A stretch of 64,000 nucleotides of DNA from Schoenoplectus triqueter (GCA_964058805.1 CAXKVV010002169.1:186001-250000), one strand, 5' to 3'. Positions 1-12,767 are shown, counted from the first letter of the stretch. A program made the numbers and translations. Notes: a model not told the origin generated them from the sequence alone.

Positions 1-3000
1 ACCCTTTTTCGCGCCTCTCACCGCCCTGAAAAAGGAACTGGACGATGAATTGCGGAAGAAAGACACGGAGATCCCTCTAAGTGTGCATTGAGGTATATTT
101 ATATAAATTTGGAATGCACATTTAAAGGTTTTAGAGATTGTGGGGTCTTTAAGATTCCAATGGGCGCAAGCCCCCATTGTTAATTACCCTGGGCTTTGAA
201 CCCGAGGAACCTCTGATTAAGAAAGAGAAAATAAACAGAATAGTTAAGCCATTTTAAGTGGTTGCCGTGAATAATGGTAGGGAAGATATAAACTTTTCAA
301 GATAGTTTAAACCTTGTGAATTGATTTTTTATTTATTTTTATTGATAAAATGATTTAGTTTTTATTTTTTTATTTATTTGTTATTTGAACTTATCTTATT
401 TAAATTTATTTAGTTTTGACTATTGAGATTTATTTTTATTTTAGATTAAGGTTGGTTTAATTCTAAAATTGAATTTTTCTATTTGATAAGAAGAAAAAAA
501 GTCTTTTAGTCTTTTATTATTATTTTTACTAATATTTTATTTATTTATTGATATTTAAATTTATTTAATTTTGAAATTGAGAGTTACTTTTTATTTTTTT
601 ATTTTGATCTTTATTTTAGGTGAATGTTGATTTAGTTTTAAAATTGAATTTATTTTTAATTGGTAAGAATAAAAATCATAAAGTTTTTTACTTTTTATTT
701 ATGTATTTATTTATTTATTTTTTATTTGATTTTGAATAAGAGTTATATTTATTTTATTATTTTTTTATTCATTATATATTTAATTTTGTTTATTTTTATA
801 TTTTTGTATTTTTGTATATTTTTATTTAGAATTATTTAATTTAGAATTTGATTTAATGAATAAAAATTTTATCTTATTATTTTTTATGTTATTTCTTTTT
901 ATTATATATTTTCAATGAATGCATTATTTTTATTTTATTTTATTATGTTTTTTATTCTAATTATTATATTTTATCTTGAAATGATTATTCTTTAATTAAA
1001 ATGATTTATTATGAAATTATTTTTAATTTATTTTCTTAAGATCTATTTATAAAGAAATTTTATTATATTTTTATTTATGCTTATTATCAAAATATTTATG
1101 ATTTTAAAATATTTTTTTATAGAATGGATCATAATATTTTTCTGATTTTTAATGGTAAAGAAAATATAATAAGGTAGTGATCTTTTAGATTTTTTTGAGA
1201 AAAATATATTAGTAACATACTAATTTTATTTGACAAAAATATCAATGAAAATGTTATGAACAACTTTATTTTGAACATTTTTTTAATTTGAACCCTCTAA
1301 AATATTATTTCGGGAGGAATATTAGCAAACAACAATCTGAAAACTAACGAAGAATTCAGCAAATTATACTGTTCTTTTGAATATTTAGAGAGAAATTAGT
1401 TAATAACATACTGATTTTATTTGACAGAAAAATGAAATGAGATGTTAGGAACAACTTTTATTTTGAACATTTTTCATTTTGAGCACTTTAAAGTATTGTT
1501 TAGTGCAAAATACCAACAGATGACGGTTCTGAAAATCAGGGGCTGTCAGGATCGTTTTGCTTATTTGAAAGGTATTTACAATGTATTTTTGCATGAAAAT
1601 TTATGTACAAGCTCATATTGATATGTATTTGATGAATATAAAATAAAATATATATGTAAAATTCACGGATCGGTACAGTTTTTTAATTCTTTTCTGATAA
1701 AGGACTGAACTGGACAGCTGAGGGTATTTTAGGTATTTTTAAAACATATGTTTCAGAAACCTTTCGAACCATATCATGATACCATCAATAAGGTTATGAT
1801 GAACAACTTTTATGTTGAAAATTTTCTTATTTGAAATTATTTTAATGCACTTTCGAGGATGTTTAGCAATGAAGTTTCAAAGAAAATTCAGAAAAAATGA
1901 AGAATGACTCAATCGTAATATATTTTTAGAAATTTCGGCATTATAACACCGTAAAAAGATAATTTGCAAAATTTATATTTTAATCCAGCACTGTTTGTGC
2001 TGAGATTTTATTAAATCCACTGCTGTTCGCAGTCGGATTTTTATTTTTAAGTCCACTGCTGTTCGCAATGAGGCTTTTATTATTTTGACCCTCTACACTG
2101 CTCGTGTAAAGAGTTTATTATTATTTTTATTTATTTGTTTTGACCCTCTACACTGTTCGTGTAAAAAGGTGTTTTCCTGAAGACATGTACTGTTCGTACA
2201 AGTCCCTTAAGTATATTAACGACTCAATTTATTTAATTTGAAACAAGAAATATAAGAAAATTTGTGGCAAAATAATAGACGTGATATAAGACTAGTTGAA
2301 ATCTAAAATTTATTTTAATATAGCTAGAAAGCTCCAAATGCTATGAAAAATTATAAAAAGATGGATTATGATACTGAGAATATTTTTATAAAATTTATTT
2401 GATTATTTATTTATAGAAAAACTGAAGAAAAATATGAATTACTGAAGTGCTGTCAGCAGATTTGATACGAAACTTGAATCTGATTGCTATTTCGAAATTA
2501 CTTTAAAAATAGATCTGAAGCTTGAAAAATTATGAAAATTTATAGAGAGATGCAATATAACTATATCTAGATTCTCACAAAATTTCAATTAAATTGAAGT
2601 AGCAGAGGTATAATTTTTTTATTTTCGAATCAGACCAGGGGCAAAAGAGGAAAATGTTGTACCAGTATTTGCTGATTTTCAGATCTAAAAAGGCTATAAC
2701 TTTTTACAGAAAAATCAAAAAAATATAAAATCAGTTTCTATAGATTCATATGACTTATTTCTACGAGATCTGAAAGTTTTATGAGATTTGGAGTAGATCT
2801 CATCCCATTTTTCTTTTTATTGCATTTTCAGCCATTTTAGGGCTGATTTTGCATTTATAAGGGATTCATTGATCTTATATTGTTTAAATGCATCATTTAG
2901 CTTCAATCTAACATTCAATGATGTTTGTATGCAGATTTGAGCTAAAAGAAAAGAAAGAAAATAAAAAAAGATCGAATTGCAACATAAGAACATCAAGAAA

Positions 3001-4753
3001 AAGAAGAAAAATCGATATTGCACATGAAAATTTTCATCTTTATTGCACGAATCAAAATTACAAACTCTAATACACTCTTGATATCTATATTTACAGGATA
3101 TATGGCTACCTAGATCTAATTTGTAGCTTGAATAGAAGAGGATTTGATTGAATCTTGTATCTTTGGGCTTGATTTTGATCTCAACTCAAAGATTGGATCT
3201 TATTTTGTATCTAATTTGAGCTTCAATTGATTTTGGCAGCGTTTTGGATTAGCATTCAGCTTGAGATGGGTTGTGTCTCTTGCATTTGAAGAAGGAGAGT
3301 GGTTTATATAGGCTTAGGGGGTAATAGATGGGTGTATGAGATCGGTTTGACTTTTCTTTGACCAATTTATGCACCAACTCCCTTCAATCATCTTCTCATA
3401 CTCTTCTGAACGTTTTGTGGTGTATTAGACCAGTTCTAAGTATTTTAAATGTGCTCTAACAGCTGAGAGGGCAAGTGGGGCACAAGTGGAGTTTGTTATG
3501 TTTGCTGAAAATTTACAAATTTGCCCTCTCTAACCACCACTTGGTCACCAGATGATTCTAGGGACTTCTAGAAGGTTGTAGAGGTTCAAACACGTTCTTA
3601 TCACTCCCTTCCTGCATTTTAGACCTTGCCGGATCACAATTATGCACCCGAGACCCGTTTTTGCCTTCAAACCCGATTTCAAGCCACATAGTCATTCTCC
3701 TTCATTTCTTCACCATTTCTTGTGTTTCAAAGCTTGATTAGCATCTAATTGATCCCAGGAATTGATCTACAATGTTTATTCAATCAATAGAATGCTCTGG
3801 TATAGAGTTTGACCAACTCGGTTTTTTGACCCGATTTGCGAGTTCGTGGTCTCACCAATTTAAAGCTTATGAAATTCAACCAAGCCCTCAAACAATCTCT
3901 TGTGACCATGGAGAAGGTGTTTGAATTGTCAATTTGATCAATTATGGCTCGGATTGCTCAATTTCATTTTTGGATCGGAAACTTCCCCTTCAGTTTTCTC
4001 CCAAACCGCTCAACCATTTTACAAGTTCTTTATCTCATTGTGTTCTCCTCTCCGTGCTCTTTCCAACGGCATATAATATGTGGGTTTTCGTCGCACGGGA
4101 GCACCATCACCATTTTCAAATTTTACACCATGGAAGCTCGGGTACTGTAGCACGCACTGTAGCAGAATGAGAATTTTCGAATTTAGCCCCTCTCCATTTT
4201 GATTTTTAATTGGAGCCCTCCATTTGCTGATTTTCTTATTTCTCCTTTGCTTTTAAATTGTTTTTCAAAGCTCCCTTTGTCCAAATTGCACCAAAATTTG
4301 CTCAAAAATTCCTTGAAATATAACAAAATTTATGGTAATTTTTATTTACCATTTTTCCCCTTGGGCAAGCATAAATTAATTTTTAACGCTTGATTAATTA
4401 ATTTTTTATTATATTAATCGATAATTTGGAATTTCTTTGACTTCTGTAACTCCAAAAATATCAAGTAATATATGAAAATTCTCAGAATTTTATGGATAAT
4501 TTTATTTTACCATAAAATTTGAGTTTTGAGATTTTTGAGTTTCGAAGAGGTTTTCGATTTGAATTTGTAGAGCTTCGGCATTTAATTCTTTTCTTAAGAA
4601 TTTTAATTTTTGAGCATTTCACTGAATTCTTCTTTTCTCTTGGTGCTTCTGGACTTGAATTAAGCCTCTTCGGGCTTTTAAAATTACTCCTTGAATTTTT
4701 GAATCTTTTGTCCCAAGTTGCTTTTTAATTCTCTGAATTTTCAGGGGTAAACA
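1..4753 (-). repeat. 3' LTR (left copy), missing its outermost 6 bases
   Basis: Matches 14182-18934 base for base as far as I could read; I noticed one substitution, G at 583 against A at 14764. It is the 3' LTR because the element reads on the minus strand. The stretch at 300-1150 is extremely AT-rich, 1986-2203 holds the stem-loop array, and 3303-3310 is the copy of the TATA box. Small ORFs here are identical in both LTRs and look like chance. Confidence 0.95.
1986..2203. other. Six-member stem-loop array in the 3' LTR
   Basis: Six short inverted repeats share a 7-base core, CTGTTCG or a one-base variant, with different self-complementary arms: CAGCA/TGCTG at 1986-2002, ACTG/CAGT at 2019-2033, ACTG/CAAT (imperfect) at 2055-2069, TACA/TGTA at 2094-2108, TACA/TGTA at 2149-2163 and TGTA/TACA at 2186-2200. 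The last extends to GAC/GTC after one mismatch. Function unknown. Confidence 0.75.
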
Positions 4754-4775
4754 AAGAGCCACCCACCAAAGCGGG
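4754..4775 (-). other. Polypurine-tract position next to the 3' LTR
   Basis: On the minus strand the bases just before the left LTR read TTTGGTGGGTGGCTCTT, then TGTTTACC. The G-rich part fits a polypurine tract, but it is interrupted by pyrimidines, so the exact tract is uncertain. Confidence 0.4.
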
Positions 4776-5712
4776 TCGTGAACACTTTGAGAATTGAAAG
4801 ACCTGCTTTGGTGCATTCAAACTTAACACTTATTCTTACTTTGTAGAGGTTTTCGAATTGAATCTTCTTGTGAATGGTGTTCCCATTTGGATCTCTTCAT
4901 CTGAAGAGATTTCAGCTTCACTTCTTCATGCCAAGAATCTCTGATTTACTTTACTCCAATAAGGTTATTTTTGACAAAAGATACAGGGCTCAGGACATTT
5001 TGAGTCTGAAGCGCTATGCCAACTCACGTCAGGGCCTGCAATTATCGGAAGACGGGCTGAGCTTTGTGCGTCTTATCCGATCTTCTAAGTCATTAGCTTG
5101 AAGCGTTCTGCCGGCTTTTGGACTTAGGTCTCCAACTCCTTACTGAATCAATCTTCGATTAGAGTCTCGTTTGAAGAGGTTTCGGCTTGAATTCTTCATC
5201 TGGTGGGATCTTCAATGGAGTACATTCGCTCCAAGAAGTTTCAACCCTGATTTTTTTCTTTGTAGAGGTTTTGGATTTAATTTCTTTTTTTAAAGGTCTT
5301 TGCTCAGATGCTTTCATCTAAAAAAACTCTTGCTTCACTTCTTCATCCGCGGGGAATCTCAGATTTCGCCTTCGATGCATCCTTCGGCTGAAGAGGTTAC
5401 AACTTGAGGCCTCTGTCTGTCGGGATCTTCGACAAAGCACCTTCGCCTCAAGTGATTTCAACTCTAACTTCTTTTCCTTTCAGTTTATATTTCCGTGTGT
5501 TTTTTTCTGGTGGCTTGTTTACCTGATATCCTTTCTAGGGGCTTCGTACCTCAAATTTTCATCAGGAGATTCTGCCATTGCCTGATCTTTAATGAACTTC
5601 TGCTTTCACCTTTCTTTGCTTCTGATAGGCTTGTATGCTTGCTGTTTGTTTGCTCGCATATGTTGTTCAATCAGCGTCTCTTCTGATCAGCATTTTTGAC
5701 ACAGCTTCACGG
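4776..5712. other. Retroelement 3' UTR, degenerate repeats
   Basis: No coding sequence. Loose repeats of phrases such as GAAGAGGTTT and CTTCTTCATC recur about every 80 bases from 4850 to 5460 and resemble the inner edge of the LTR near 4550. These look like an old, decayed tandem array. Confidence 0.45.
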
Positions 5713-6540
5713 TAGGACCATGGTATTTAAGGATACCAATCCTACCTGTATTGACCTCTAGGCTAGGTACAGAGTGAACCCGTTTATCCTTTTATTACTG
5801 ACGGATAAACTTGCCAGTGTCAATTGTATTATGGATTCAATTGACAACACCATTTTATGGATACTTCATGTATATATCATTTTTAAGTGGAAGCTCACAC
5901 ACTCTCCCCTCATTTGTGCACCTTTGCGTGCTAAAGTGGAAACTCACCGTCGCTCGTCTCCTCTCAATTTATTTGGTGGAGATGGTATTTTACGGATACC
6001 GAACCTACCTGTATTGACCCCTAGGCCAGGTACAGAGCAAACCCGTTTATCCTTTTATTACTGACGGATAAACTTGCCAGTGTCAATTGGATTATGGATT
6101 CAATTGACAACACCATTTTGTGGATACTTCATGTATGTATCATTTTTAAGTGGAAGCTCACACACTCTCCCCTCATTTGTGCACCTTTGCGTGCTAAAGT
6201 GGAAACTCACCGTCGCTCGTCTCCTCTCAATTTGTTTGGTGGAGATGGTATTTTACGGATACCGAACCTACCTGTATTGACCCCTAGGTCAGGTACAGAG
6301 CAAACCCGTTTATCCTTTTATTACTGACGGATAAACTTGCCAGTGTCAATTGGATTATGGATTCAATTGACAACACCATTTTGTGGAGACATCGTATATA
6401 CTTGTCACTTAATTTTGGAAGCTCACATGCTCTCCCCTCATTTGTGCACATTTATGTGCTAAAGTGGAAACTCACCGTCGCTCATCTCCGCTCAATTTGT
6501 TTGGTGGGGATCCTACCCTCAAACATCCATCACGTATCCC
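5713..6540. repeat. 263-bp tandem repeat array in the retroelement 3' UTR
   Basis: TGACGGATAAACTTGCCAGT recurs at 5799, 6062 and 6325, exactly 263 bases apart. There are two full units, a partial unit before and a truncated, diverged unit after. The small overlapping ORFs here are by-products of the repeat. Confidence 0.9.
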
Positions 6541-7189
6541 TGCGAGACAGGCTTTCATCGGGTAGGTTCACTCTCCATGACCAGAGTCACTTCTTTAAGT
6601 GAACCACTTTGTTTAACATATAAATGTCAGGTAAAAGCGTAAACCCTTTATTCTGACCCCTCCATGATTTGGTGTGGGATTGTAACAAACCATTTCCTTG
6701 GGCGTGCGGTGCTTTTGCGGATAAATGCACCCAACCTGGCTTTGTATAACACTCGTGGTGTCGGGGACAAAGGTGACAACCCCTTTTGAAATTTTTATTT
6801 TTATATGTTTTATTCAAAAATATAGAAAATATTTTTATTATTTTATAGTATATTTTTTAATATATTTTTATTTGAGGGGAAATTTTTTGTTATTATTATT
6901 ATTTGCTATTAATATGTACGAGAGTTATTTATTTACATGCCCTCGGAAGCGACTATTACTAGCCACCAATTTGCTCGACCTATCCCTTGGCTTGCACCGT
7001 GGGCGACCAATATGAGCAACTTTCGTTATTGGGCAATACAGATAGTTTAAGGGACAAACTGCAAACCCTATCCATTTTTATATTTATTCTGGATCAAATG
7101 GACAAACCCAGTGGTGTTCGTATTATGGGCCCAAACACCTTAGCCGTCGCCTTTACCTTCGCGTGGTTTTGGTCTTGATAGTTTCTCCA
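6541..7189. other. Retroelement 3' UTR, non-repetitive stretch
   Basis: Contains a very AT-rich piece at 6780-6920 and mixed sequence on both sides. I see no gene, repeat or recognisable motif. Confidence 0.4.
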
Positions 7190-8160
7190 TGACATCTCAT
7201 TTTATGATTTTAGTCTTGATCCTGGATCGAATTTTGTTCGAGATTGATGAATCTGAGTGTTTTGTGCCTTATAGATTCAGTTATTAGAAGATTATGAATT
7301 TCATTCACTTAATCACCTTACTGATCTTCTCAATTATGAAACAGTGCTAGCACATAATTTGGGGTGTTAAAACCTGAGCATTTTGAGCTTTGTTAGGTTT
7401 GATTATCGGAAAACATATGAGATTTGAATCACTATGTTGTTTTACCAATCTTCTGGATTATGAAACTGTGTTAGTTCATGATCCAAGCAATAAAAACCTG
7501 AGCGTTTTGGGCTTTGTTAGGTTTGATTATCAGAAAATGGGTGAGATTTGGGTCACTTAATCATTTTACTGATCTTCTAAATTATGAAATCTGAAGCGCT
7601 ATGCCAACTCACAATTTAGGTATTGAAACCTAAGCGTTCTGACTTTTATTAGGTTTCTTTATCAGAAAACAGGTGAGATTTGGATCACTTATTTGTTTTG
7701 CTGATCTTCCAAGTTACAAAATATGAAGCGCACTGCCAACTCATAACTTGGGTACCAAACCCGAGCGTTTTGGGCTTTGTTAGGTTTGTTTATTAAAAAA
7801 ATGAGTGAGATTTAGGTCACTTAATCATTTAACTGATTTTCTAAATTGTGAAATTTGAAGCGCTATACCAATTCACAACTTAGGTATTGAAACCTGAGCG
7901 TTTTGGCTTTTATTAGGTTTCTTTATCAGAAAACAGGTGAGATTTGGATCACTTGATTGTTTTGCTGATCTTCCAAGTTATAACGTATCAAGCGCACTGC
8001 CAACTCATAACTTGGGTATCAAACCTAAGCGTTTTGGGCTTTGTTAGGTTTGTTTATCAAGAGATCGGATGAGATTTGGATCACTTAATCGTCTCGACTG
8101 AATTCATGAATTATGAAATCTGAAACGCTATGTCAGCTCATAACCCAGATGATTAATAGT
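7190..8160. repeat. About 122-133-bp tandem repeat array
   Basis: A phrase like GCGTTTTGGGCTTTGTTAGG recurs near 7255, 7377, 7501, 7633, 7764, 7897 and 8028. Spacing runs from 122 to 133 bases. Seven diverged copies are visible, alternating between two sub-types that differ around CGCTATGCCAACTCA or CGCACTGCCAACTCA. The sequence differs from the other two arrays in this element. Confidence 0.85.
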
Positions 8161-8479
8161 TTTGGCGGCCTTCCATTTTTGTGGTTTTGGCTTTAATTTG
8201 ATTTGAGTTTTCATGATATTTTATTTTATGGTTTTTTTTTGTCTTGAATTGAATTTTGATTTGATCTTTATGGGATTTTTTATTTTAGGTTTGATTTGGC
8301 TCTATTTGAATCCTTACAGTTTTTCTGTATGGGGTTTTAGCCTTAATTAATTTTATTTTATTTTTTGAAATTTGAATTTATTAAGGTATCATTTTATTGT
8401 TATTATTATATTTCTTTTTGGTTTGGGGTACTAACATTTATTTTTTTGTTTAATGAGGTTTTATTTTATTTTCGAGTTT
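8161..8479. other. T-rich spacer between tandem arrays
   Basis: Very T-rich on the plus strand with no coding signal; it merges into the short-period array that follows. Confidence 0.4.
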
Positions 8480-9785
8480 TCGAGCCTATAAAGACTTTTA
8501 TTCTGGTTTTGGATATTCGAGCCTATTGAGGCTTATTCTATTTTTTTGTTTCCGAACTTATAAAGGTTTTTATTCTGATTTTGATTTTTCAGGCCTATCG
8601 AGTACTTTATTTTATTTTTGGATTTTCGAGTCTATAGATGTCTTTATTTTGCTTTTGGGTTTTTCGGACCTATTGAGACATTTATTATGTTTTTAGATTT
8701 TTGGGCTTATATAGGCCTTTATATTGATTTTGGATTTTCGAGTCTACTGAGGATTTATTTTGATTTCGAGTTTTTGAGCCTATAAAGACCTTTATTTTAT
8801 TTTTGGGTTTTCGGACTTATAAATGTCTTTATTCTGATTTTAGATTTTTGGTCATATAAAAAGTCTTTATTTTATTTTTGAATTTTTCTGCTTATAAAAG
8901 CCTTTATTTTATTTTTAGGTTTTCGAATTTATACAAATTTTTATTCTGATTTTGGGTTTTCAGATCTACTGAGACTTTTTTTTTTGGTTTTCGGACCTAT
9001 TGAGACATTTATTATATTTTTTAGATTTTTAGACCAATTGAGTCTTTTATTCTGGTTTTGAATTTTCGGTCCCACTTAAGGTTTTATCATGTATTGTGGT
9101 TTTTTAAGTCTATTAAGGTATTTATTCTATTTATGAGGCATATTGAAACTTTATTTTATTTTTGGGTTTTCGAATTTATAAAGATATTTATTTTATTTTT
9201 TAGTTTTCAGACATATCAAAGTCTTTATCTTATTTTTTTTGGGTTTTTAGACCTATTGAGGTCTTTATTTTATTTTTGGATTTTTCGACCTATTAAGACT
9301 TTTATTCTGGTTTTGGATTTTTTTTAGGCTTATTGAGGTTTTTATTCTGTTTTTTATTTATTTTTGGGTCTATAGAGGCATGCTGAGACCTTTATTCTAT
9401 TTTTGAGTTTTTGGGCCTATAAAGGCCTTTATTCTGGTTTTTATGTTTTCAGGTTTATTGAGATTTTTATTATATTTTTGGATTTTTGAATCTATATAGG
9501 TTTTTATGCTACTTTTGAATTTTCGGGCTTACTAAGACTTTTATCATATTTTTAGGTTTTCGGACCTACTGAGGCTTTATGATATTTTTGGGTTTCGGGC
9601 CTACTAGGGCATTAATTTTATTTTTAGATTTTTAGATCAATGGAGGCTTTTATTCTGGTTTTGGATTTTCGGGTCCATTGAAGCCTTTATTATATTTTCG
9701 GGTTTTTTTAGGTCTATTAAGGTATTTATTCTGTTTTTTTTGTTTTGTTTTTGTGTCAATTGAGACTTTTATTTTATTTTATTTT
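8480..9785. repeat. 37-40-bp degenerate tandem array
   Basis: Units of the type GGATTTTCGGGCCTATTGAG plus CTTTATTCTG recur about every 37-40 bases for 1.3 kb, roughly 33 copies, all diverged. Low-complexity ORFs on the plus strand are by-products. Confidence 0.85.
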
Positions 9786-9912
9786 ACACCCTACGACTGA
9801 TTATGTATGGTGGGACTAATTCTTGATGAATCGTGAATCATCATCAGATTCTTAACCCATTTCTCGGGTATTCTTCATTTTACCGTCTGGACCCTTGATC
9901 ATCTTCCGGGAA

Positions 9913-10515
9913 TTATTTCATAGTCTCGTGAAGGTCTTGGTTTCGGGTTTTGACACGTCTCTTAGATAATTTGTCCTTTGTGCCAACTTTTAGGTTTTTT
10001 TTTCCGAAGAAATGAGCGGTGACATCATTATCTTTCTCGTCGCCCGAGTCTTCCTCCTCCATCATCCATCGTTCCCAGGAATCAACACTAGAGTCTTCCC
10101 TGGACTGGGTTAAATCACTTTTATAAAAAATGGCGGCTTTCTGAACTATAGGTTTTCCCTTCACATATATCGACTTTGCGGGTACCACGAAGGTTTTCAA
10201 ATTTTATATGTGATTTACCTCCCTTGGGGTTAAGTCTTTGAAGTATTTATCAGGTACCGTTGTGATATCTAGTGACATTGCCTTAACTTTTGTTTTGACA
10301 TTTAATACATGATTCAAGTGATGCACTTCTTTAAGATTCCTCTTCTTAAACTTCTTGAGAGGGTTTTGATCACTACTGACTCCTTTTGGCTTTTCTTTTT
10401 TTTGGGTCCCCGATTCCGGGAGATGAGTCTTAATTGACTTCAGATTGAAGACAATCTCATCATCAGAGTCTTCATCTACCATGTCATGTGAGATAGTGCA
10501 TACTCTGAATTGCAC
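9913..10515 (-). pseudogene. Retroelement ORF remnants downstream of gag/protease, function unknown
   Basis: Two adjacent minus-strand ORFs (10204-10515, 103 codons; 9913-10200, 95 codons) are separated by a stop. They are acidic in places (EEEDSGDE; DEDSDDE) and lysine-rich in others (KKFKKRNLK). I do not recognise a domain; in particular there is no YxDD or other reverse-transcriptase signature. Their position after the zinc-finger-like gag block would normally hold protease or the start of pol. They end shortly before the tandem arrays, so they may be the last remnant of the coding region. Confidence 0.5.
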
Positions 10516-10596
10516 ACTCTCCTCTTGTTCTTTTGCTTCATGTGGGACCGAGCTTTGAAGAACACTTTGCGGGAGTTCGATTATTCCTTCTGTGTA

Positions 10597-11205
10597 TCAT
10601 TTCTCAACCCAATCTTTAAATACCCAGCAATTCTCGATCGGGTGCCCCAAGACTTGATGATAAGGACAGTAATTTGAATCACTGTATTTCTCCATCTCCG
10701 CTGGTCTTTTGCTTATTGGCAGGATAAGTCCATTTTCTATCGTTTCTTTAAAGATTTTAGTCACCTTGTCTCTTCGAAAAAAATATGGTTTGCTCCTTTT
10801 TTGTTTGAGAGTCATATCTCGTCTGCTCTCTCTTACGTACATGGGCTGTTTACCTTTATCTTGGTTCTCTCCCGGGGTTCTTATTGCTTTTTCCGAAGTA
10901 TTAGCGTCACTGATGGTTATTTGAAGGGCTTTGACCATTTCTAGGATTTCATTATTTTGTAGTTTTATATCATGCATCACCTCCTATTGCTCAGCTATTT
11001 CTCTTCTGTTGACTTCTACTTGGCATCTCAATTCTTCGATTGAGGGAGGTTCTGCTACTTTGAGATCCCAAACATGGGTTCTCGAGGCATCGCACCATTG
11101 GGGCCTTGCATTTGAAGAGTTGGGACCCGAAAACACGTGATCTTCACCTGCTGGTCCATCGGTAATAGCGAGACACATAAGTTTATCTTCTATGTGATCG
11201 ATCAC
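10597..11205 (-). pseudogene. Gag C-terminal block with CxxH...HxxxxC motif
   Basis: Two abutting ORFs (10984-11205 and 10597-10980) in the minus-strand reading. The second contains GLILPISKRP, then YCPYHQVLGHPIENC, which is the conserved C-terminal gag block of plant Tat/Ogre-type Gypsy elements (a C-x2-H ... H-x4-C zinc-binding pattern). The first ORF is not recognised. In related elements this block lies between the gag core and the protease. Here it is downstream of the protease-like block at 11332-11892, so the coding order looks scrambled. Stops and frame changes make it non-functional as a polyprotein. Confidence 0.7.
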
Positions 11206-11331
11206 ATATGACGCTTCACTTTCACTGCTTGTATATACATCATTTTCAGGTCTTCGAAAACAACGGTAGATAATTTCTTCATCTGATTCTTCTCTTTCTG
11301 AGTTTTCAGATGATTCTTGCTCTCTTGATCT

Positions 11332-11892
11332 TTAGTTATTCTCTGACTCTTCTTCATTTGAACTCCCGTACACCGGGATATTACACGGCGTCGTGTGTCC
11401 TGAATCTTCAAATTCCTCGGACTCTTCATTTGATGATGTCTCAACTTGGAATGCAACCCTCTTTATCTGATCCATTGCTTGATCTTTTGGTTTGAAACGT
11501 GGTATGAGGTTTGAAGTGAAACTTGATTTCTTCTTCTTCCTTTGAAAAGACATCATATTCTGATTCTTCGTTTGCATAACATTCCTTGATGTTTTTACTG
11601 ACTCTGAGAATTTATCCTTCTCTTTGCTTTCTTTTGATAAGAAGAACTGATTGTTGTGTAGCCAAGATCGTCCCAATAATGCCCGATATGATGGCTCAGC
11701 ATCTATCATATAAAATTTCATCGGGGATTCTAAGCCACCATGTTGTAAGTTTAGGGTCACTACTCCAAGGCCTTCTGGAAGTTTTGGTTGAACTCGTGGA
11801 TAGGTTTTCACATCAAAGGCTTTTATCTTTAAGGTTTTGAGGGGCATGATGTTGATTGAAGATCCAGCATCAACTAGGATACAACCAATTAT
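11332..11892 (-). pseudogene. Retropepsin-like protease fragment
   Basis: Minus-strand reading starting near 11892 gives ILVDAGSSINIM, the catalytic D-[ST/A]-G region of a retroviral-type aspartic protease, followed about 40 residues later by FYMIDAEPSYRALLGRSWLH, the usual second conserved block in plant Gypsy proteases. A charged tail (residues rich in K and E) follows up to the stop at 11332. A TAA lies just upstream of the catalytic block, so it is cut off from the gag core in the same frame. The active Asp is kept. Confidence 0.75.
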
Positions 11893-11958
11893 TTACTCTT
11901 CACAGTCTCCTTTGCTTCTGTCTTTCTTTGCAGTCGAGAACCCATGAAGCTTGGGATA

Positions 11959-12767
11959 TTAGCAGAGGACATGCTTTTCGTGTTGGACACTGCTCTTGGT
12001 AAATATTTGAGCGTGTTGACTTTGGTCACACTTAAGAGCATCCCCATCCATCCATCGATATATTTTTTTTATCAAGTTGACCGCTTCGTTCTCGGTCAAG
12101 GTCCCATCGCATTTGATGCTGAAATTTCTCCATCTGTTGTTGTAATCCACCATGGACTCACCCTTTTTGGGTTTCGTGTTTGCCAGATCGGCTATATTCA
12201 TTTTTCTGATATCATGGCGAATTTGGCCCTAAATGCATTCACCATTTCATATCATGTGTTTACACTTTAATTTTCTAATGAATAATACCATTGAAAAGCA
12301 GTGCCAACTAGACTTTGAGAGAATTGTCATAGTAACAATGCATCATTCCCACCAGTGTTCCCGCACGAGACTATAAAGTGTGTCAGGTGTTGTTCCGGGT
12401 TCAGGTCTCTATTTTCTTATCCTGAGAAGACCCTGAATTTTGGGATCACATACCTTTTTGGATATTCTTCGAGATCATAGATGGTAGGATATGAATGTCC
12501 ACAATTTCGAACAGGTGGAAGTGCACAGCCACCTCCTACAATCTGCATCTGTTGAGCAATCATCGCTTGTATTTCTTTCTTGATTACCCCTTGGTATTCA
12601 GGTTCAGGATTTTTGTGACTATGAAAGGTCACTCTCGAGTTGCTAGGACCAGCATTGGTATTTGACCCATCTCTTCCTTTCTGGTTTTTGGAATCAACAT
12701 TGATACTTATTTGATGAGAACCCTTTACTTTGTTAGTATCCGTGTTAAGATTCATTTGCTCTTGCAA
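11959..12767 (-). pseudogene. Gag core (N-terminal and capsid-like part), broken
   Basis: The ORF at 12417-12767 ends with YVIPKFRVFSG, which matches the P-x-KF-x-x-F-x-G start of plant Gypsy gag. The ORF at 11959-12201 carries the later gag block GESMVDYNNRWRNFSIKC. About 215 bases between them are out of frame or interrupted. Together they define a Retrotrans_gag-type core on the minus strand, broken by frameshifts and stops. Confidence 0.75.

Noticed and set aside
5713..8160. Evenly spaced repeats that might suggest a CRISPR-like array
   Set aside because: Whole units of 263 or about 131 bp repeat, without conserved short repeats and unique spacers; this is a plant retroelement 3' UTR.
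9058..9327. 89-codon phenylalanine-rich ORF
   Set aside because: A by-product of the T-rich 37-40-bp tandem array.
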